From NCBI RefSeq assembly GCF_000090795.2, contig NW_003546261.1, positions 489,086 through 512,086 on the forward strand: a stretch of 23,001 nucleotides of DNA, read 5' to 3'. Each line of letters opens with the position of its first letter. The first letter of the stretch is position 1. The stretch is from Amphimedon queenslandica (lineage: Eukaryota > Porifera > Demospongiae > Haplosclerida > Niphatidae). Below are positions 18,771-23,001 of the stretch, piece after piece. Below the pieces are notes generated by a model that saw only the letters and a list, made by a program, of their open reading frames with translations, did not search any database and was not told the DNA's origin. The position numbers were made by a program, and so were the translations under genes.

Positions 18771-18828
18771 ATTCATTTTATCTGGCCATAATTTATCCTT
18801 GGACAAAATTTGCCCCCGGACAAAAAAA

Positions 18829-19586
18829 TCTGTGACACGACCATAGCAGCTCGTACGGCCCTGGTTCACCATTGATTTGGAGGAGCAAGTTTGCTACATG
18901 GTAGTACAAGAGTATTAAAAGATGCAGCTAAAAAAATATTGCAACAATTTCAAATAAAATGAACATTCTGACAGTTATTGCTACCAAGTCTTGAGCCAAA
19001 ATGCCATCTTTCTGTATAGCTGGTTTATTTCAAGGATAATAACTTATGGGAATGACCATTATCTAAATGTTTGCAGCATTAATTTTTGCAAATTTCCACT
19101 ATTCTGCCATCTTGTACCATATGAAATTGATTTTCAAGGAATTGAATTTCGTGAATTATGCAAAATCTGCGAAATTTGTTATCCTTGAACAAAACCCACT
19201 CTACGGTATTGAAGGTATAGAAATCACAGGCGTCGCTGCCTCTTTTGTTTAAATGAGTGAATATAGTGATTCATTTAATAAGTATTACATAACTGCCACG
19301 AGTCTCTGCTTACTTCTTCACACACAACAACATTCCAACAACTAACTTATATCATTGATATACAGTTGGTAGTTTAGCATCTCATGGCCAAAAATCCATC
19401 AAAAATCACTATTACTTGCAGCTCAATGCTAGTTGAATGCAGTTAACTGATTGATTCCAATGGGCAAGCTTTGTTTTAATGTAGTCTTGCGCATGCACAC
19501 TATAGCATCAGCTTAAACTACAATCTAAGAAGTCAGTTTTCTTTAAATTAAAGTCAATTGAGTTATTTGTGCTTTCGTCTCACCTC
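18829..19586. other. Intergenic stretch, no gene seen
   Basis: AT-rich with stops in all frames. 19085-19185 has a GCGAAATTT- and TTTGCAAATTT-type composition that I associate with dispersed repeats in some sponge genomes, from memory. Frames read here on the plus strand are not protein-like. Confidence 0.4.
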
Positions 19587-20189
19587 ACACTGCGAGTTAC
19601 GGAGGATAAAGATAATGCTGGTGGCAACTTGGGTGCCACCGATGCTTCACGGGGAGATGCTGCAGCAGGAGTAACGGTGAAAGGCCATGGACCTTTTCTC
19701 ATTAACACTTAAGGTACCGAGAGCTGATATGTTTGCTAAGTAGCTGTGTCCAGGGCATCCACTGAAGTCCATTGACCCCGTATCAGCGGAAGCTGGTACT
19801 TGAAAGGGTAAGTAACTCTCATGCACTCATACACACTCAAAACACACATGCACACACATATAAGCATAGGGAGTGACTGCAGGGGTGGAGAGTGCCCACG
19901 AGGATATGGAGAGTTTTTGCTGTGAGAGGTTGGTTGTGCCAGCCTTAACACAAAAATGGTGACAAGTGGCCTTGAAGAATAGTTTCTGAGCCGATTGGGG
20001 CAAAGGGCCCATGGTTAGAGACCTGGCGGTTCTCCAGGCTTTCAGTGAGGTGACAAGCAGTGTCAGTGGTTGCATGGGGAAGCCCAACAGTTCATAGGCA
20101 ACAGTGTTGATTTTAGGGTGGGTTGTTGGTTGGGTTACTGATAGGCATGAGTTGACCCATCTCATGTTGACCCTCACTGTTTTTTGCAA
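19587..20189 (+). other. GC-richer stretch with possible exon, unknown
   Basis: Base composition shifts here to more G and C. On the plus strand a short frame contains EDKDNAGGNLGATDASRGDA (from about 19599) and ends at TAA near 19710. Near 19806 ACTTGAAAGG is followed by GTAAGT, a perfect donor. GGTGGCA and TGCCACC (19620-19640) form a 7-bp hairpin. These could be the 5' exons of the gene downstream, but nothing is recognised. The long minus-strand frames covering this stretch show no family resemblance. Confidence 0.3.
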
Positions 20190-20525
20190 AGAGTCAGGCT
20201 GTGGCTTGCCTCCACTGAAAGTCCTGCCTGGGGACAGTTCAAGAATTGTGTCCTTGACTTGAATAATAGTAGAGATTCGGTCAAGAAAGCAACTGCTGCC
20301 TCCGCATCTGACGAGAAAGGTCCAGAAGAACTGTCATATCTCAGTGAAGGCTTACCACTGGTTCCTTCTATTGTATTGAAAAATAGAGAAGGTTGAGTAC
20401 ATCAACTTACTGCCTAAGAAGCAAGGTTTGTAGGAGCAATTATACTCAGGGCTGGCGCAGGAGAGAATTAGTCTTGCTGGCCAAAAAATTGCCCAGCCTA
20501 CAGTCATTAGGGTGGACTGTGGGGA
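20190..20525 (+). pseudogene. Transposon protein fragment with GLPLVP motif
   Basis: The plus strand encodes VRLWLASTESPAWGQFKNCV and later EELSYLSEGLPLVPSIVLK. A one-base shift in an A-rich run near 20382 lets the frame continue as KIEKVEYINLLPKKQGL, a TAG, then EQLYSGLAQERISLAGQKIA. The pattern G-(L/V)-P-x-(V/I)-P, about five residues, K-I, then E-(Y/F)-(I/V), and then LLP, resembles the region before the recombinase or polymerase in several invertebrate mobile elements, from memory. It may be the 5' part of the gene at 20723 or a separate element; no intron signals settle this. Confidence 0.45.
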
Positions 20526-20977
20526 GGGGTCTGGTATATTGCTTTCTCTGTTCCTGTTCTTGTATATAGAATCATACGCATCGCTTTTTGCTTGCATTTC
20601 TCCGGTTATCAAAATAGCGTGAGAGTGGTGAATGTAGTTGTATTTCTTGTGGAGGAAAGGCTCTATAAGCTACCGTATAGGTCCTAAAGCTAGTTCTCTT
20701 CAATTCTTCCACTGTTTTGCAGGTTCAAGACCAAGTTAATTCAACTGTAGCATCTGAAGCTCCTAATCCTTTAATATACAGACCAATTTCTGATCTGCCA
20801 TTGCTAACTTTATTACCATCTCTGTCTGATGACCAAGCAATGTTGTCTAATTTTTCTGTTCTCATTAGTCGTGTCTTAGATAATGAAATACCATACTTTT
20901 TAATGACATTTCATGATGTCATACAGTCACACATAAGACACAAACAATATGATAAAATGTCACTGAAATGCGAAACG

Positions 20978-21031
20978 GCAAGTTCCATGTCTTTTTCAAG
21001 CTATTTTATAGTGCAATTTGAACTAATTTAG
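20978..21031 (+). other. 54-nt GC-AG intron in the DUF6589-like gene
   Basis: The exon ends AAATGCGAAACG; the intron begins GCAAGT and ends CTAATTTAG; the next exon begins GTGCCATTG. Removing it joins KCET to VPLGV in frame, the order expected in this family, where an intact reading has no insertion. GC donors followed by AAGT are a known minority class. Confidence 0.65.
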
Positions 21032-21321
21032 GTGCCATTGGGTGTCATACTTAAAAACAAAAACATTTTGGTGGAGATGGTGGATATTTTGATACAACAT
21101 TGTTATGTCCGAATAAAGCAGGAATCCATTGTAGATCCAGAAAGTGGCACTGTTGCATCTCAGGATATTGTTCACCAGATACTATTTGGTGGTGATCAAC
21201 CTACCATAAAACGTACAGAGTCAGCATGGGAAGGATGGAGTAATAGTATTGATGCTGCTACATAGTTTTATGGGTTTGTGCCTGTTTGTGAAGATGGGCA
21301 TGCCAAATAGACTTTTTGGAG

Positions 21322-21423
21322 GTTAGTTATTTTAAGGTGCTACATTTATTACTCACAATTACTTTACTAGAGATTAATGTAATGTATTACAAAGTCCTGG
21401 ACAATTTGACTTTTTACTTGTAG
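21322..21423 (+). other. 102-nt GT-AG intron in the DUF6589-like gene
   Basis: Donor GTTAGT after TTTTTGGAG, acceptor TTTTTACTTGTAG before ATGATATGG. It joins DFLE to MIWSWIYDTKS, the continuous order of the family. Confidence 0.7.
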
Positions 21424-22397
21424 ATGATATGGTCCTGGATATATGACACTAAAAGCTTTTTGGATAAAGGGACTTTGTGTCACTTAAGCAACACAATCGA
21501 TTGTCGAAAAATTTCTGCAATCCCTTCTAATGATTATGACGCTTGTGAAGAATTCTTTCTGAGTTGTTAAAAGTCACATAGTGACTGCAGTGATAAAAAC
21601 TTTAAAAATGAAGTCAAATGATGACATGCCTATTCAGCCACGTCTGACTGAGGATATTTGGGCTTAGCCAGCAGAGAGCAGGAAGCAAGTGATTAATGAA
21701 GTAGCAAAGCAGATCTGTTTATGTTAGTGGACATTTTTGCCTACTGTGACCAGGAAGGTGATGTGGATGGAGATGATGTGAAATGCTACACAATGCAAGC
21801 ATTGTCACAGGGCCTGTTGTTTATGGAGTTTGTAGATTGCATTAGGGAGGGAGATGAGAAAAGAATTGTACGTTGTTGGCGTTACATAATACTAGTATTT
21901 AAGGCAGAGGAGAAAGAACTGTGGCATTGAAGCACTCAACCTCCTTGCACAATATCACTTCTTTTAGCCACAAAGGCAGGCAGACCAGCTGATGTGGTCA
22001 AGATATATCAATACTTTTGAGCTTGCTGGAAGGAACATTCCTTCCAATTTATGCATGGAACATTTGAATTGAGTTTGTAACAATGCATTGTTAACTTTGG
22101 GAGCTAATAAAATAAAAGCATCATTACAACAGGCTAGTAGATGTATAGGTGTATTGCAGAGCTTGATGTCTTAGTATGATGGTGATATAAAAGTACATCT
22201 CCAGTTTTCAACCAGTTGCTCTGGACTCATAAATGAGATGGAGTACAGTCCAGATATCGCATTGTTTTTGGTTTCTGGAGAAAATTCATGATCGAGGTGG
22301 CCTTCGAATATATTCTGGTTATGAAGTTCCATAACCTGATGACAGTTGAGTGCAGTTAACGGGGAAATCAATAATTGATTTTTTAGGAGGACTCCAC

Positions 22398-23001
22398 TCA
22401 TGTCCAAGTTTGCCATCACAATACTTATTCTTCTTGGGACTATCCACATTACTACTGTATCAATGGACTGTCCAGTTGATGTCTCTGTTATCTTCTGTAC
22501 ATATATAGGATTGTCCACTGGACAGTCCATAGGTGTCCCGGCCCTGTTTGTTCCTATCCCACCTGTTCATCCCATCCTAGTGATCCATAGAATTGACCAA
22601 TGACAGTCCTCATAGTCCTACAGTTCCACCTGTCCATATGTCTCCTATAGGATTGTCCACTGGACTGTCCCATGTGTCATCTGCTTGTTCCAATCCCAAC
22701 TGTTCATCCCATCCCAGTCATCCATAGTGAATTGTCCACTGGACTTTCCTATGTGTCCTCTGCTTGTTCCAATCCCACCTTTTCATCCAGTCCTAGTGAT
22801 CCATAGAATTGACCAATGACAGTCCTCATAGTCCTACAGTTCCACCTGTCCATATGTCTCCTATAGGATTGTCCACTGGACTGTCCCATGTGTCATCTGC
22901 TTGTTCCAATCCCAACTGTTCATCCCATCCCAGTCATCCATAGTGGATTGTCCACTGGACTGTCCTATGTGTCCACTGCTTGTTCCAATCCCACCTGTTC
23001 A
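22398..23001. repeat. Right arm of the long inverted repeat
   Basis: Reverse complement of the left arm, beginning ACTCATGTCCAAGTTTGCC at the inner border. The inner 250-260 bp match 400-659 almost perfectly. The outer array differs in structure: the inner segment with GACCAATGACAGTCCTCATA occurs twice, at 22595 and again at 22811, a spacing of 216 bp, so about one and a half 79-bp units and a copy of the inner segment have been duplicated together. The window ends inside the array, so the outer border is not visible. Confidence 0.9.

Larger units (their letters stand above)
16086..18828 (-). mobile_element. Ginger1-like DNA transposon, non-autonomous remnant
   Basis: Bounds are set by the TCCTAGGA-type motifs on each side, which is inference; classical terminal repeats and a CCGG or CCGT target duplication were not found. 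The gene inside runs on the minus strand and combines a Gypsy-like integrase with a Ulp1 protease and a PHD finger. Ginger1 transposases are known to join an integrase to C-terminal Ulp1 or OTU proteases. Confidence 0.55.
20723..22390 (+). pseudogene. DUF6589-like transposon-associated protein, broken
   Basis: I assign the family from memory; its function is not established. The first exon opens after a clean acceptor, GTTTTGCAG at 20722, so a 5' part is missing or lies elsewhere. Exon 1 (to 20977) has LPSLSDDQAMLSNFSVLISR. A 54-nt GC-AG intron (20978-21031) precedes VPLGVILKNKN, VHQILFGGDQPTIKR and GFVPVCEDGHAK. A 102-nt intron (21322-21423) precedes MIWSWIYDTKSFLDKGTL, DYDACEEFF, LKMKSNDDMPIQPRLTEDIW, then FMEFVDCIREGDEKRIVRCW (21811-21870), CGIEALNLLAQYHFF, WSRYINTFELAGRNIPSN, LCMEHLN and LGANKIKASLQQASRC (to about 22145). 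About five stops and four frameshifts interrupt it, including one right after GHAK. Recognisable coding fades near 22390, where the right arm begins. Confidence 0.7.

Noticed and set aside
19827..20189. 120-codon open frame on the minus strand.
   Set aside because: No recognisable motif, no splice signals supporting it, and a CA-repeat-like stretch near 19840-19860 contributes a low-complexity tail.
22171..22530. 119-codon open frame on the minus strand across the right arm border.
   Set aside because: It is antisense to the DUF6589-like gene and runs into the arm; the sense strand holds the conserved residues.

Overview
The window looks like repeat-dense, AT-rich intergenic DNA from an invertebrate animal. 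A sponge, or less likely a cnidarian, fits best: the gene remnants carry tiny introns (43-58 nt, plus one of 102 nt), and the transposon protein families present (ZMYM1/TTF-type hAT, CsRn1-like Ty3/Gypsy, Ginger1-like integrase with Ulp1 and PHD, DUF6589-like) are, from memory, common in such genomes. The species is inferred, not shown. There is no rRNA, tRNA, CRISPR array or intact gene of known function.

Layout. Both edges are arms of one long inverted repeat (1-659 and 22398-23001). The arms are almost identical, built outwardly of a 79-bp tandem repeat, and run off both ends of the window. Between them, from left to right: (1) a decayed hAT transposon on the minus strand (660-3477); (2) a possible tiny spliced gene on the minus strand (3542-3758); (3) a small foldback element made of two hairpins in inverted orientation (4591-4929); (4) unrecognised coding debris and the 5' half of another hAT gene, both minus strand (5043-6511); (5) a degenerate CTAGTTC-rich repeat field, interrupted by a CsRn1-like Ty3/Gypsy retrotransposon (7426-13949, plus strand, target duplication CCAG), which is itself interrupted by a third hAT element (9978-12561, plus strand); (6) unrecognised coding debris (15382-16082); (7) a field of TCCTAGGA-type palindromes and a Ginger1-like transposase gene on the minus strand that has lost most of its catalytic core (16086-18828); (8) coding debris with a GLPLVP motif and a DUF6589-like gene of at least three exons on the plus strand (20190-22390), which ends at the right arm.

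Every transposase or polymerase gene carries stops and frameshifts, and several lack catalytic segments, so none should be active. By contrast the inner parts of the two arms differ at only about 4 of 260 positions by eye. The window is therefore either the body of a giant (over 22 kb) inverted-repeat element that has accumulated nested dead transposons, or a local inverted duplication of a satellite-bearing segment. The window cannot decide this because neither outer end is visible.
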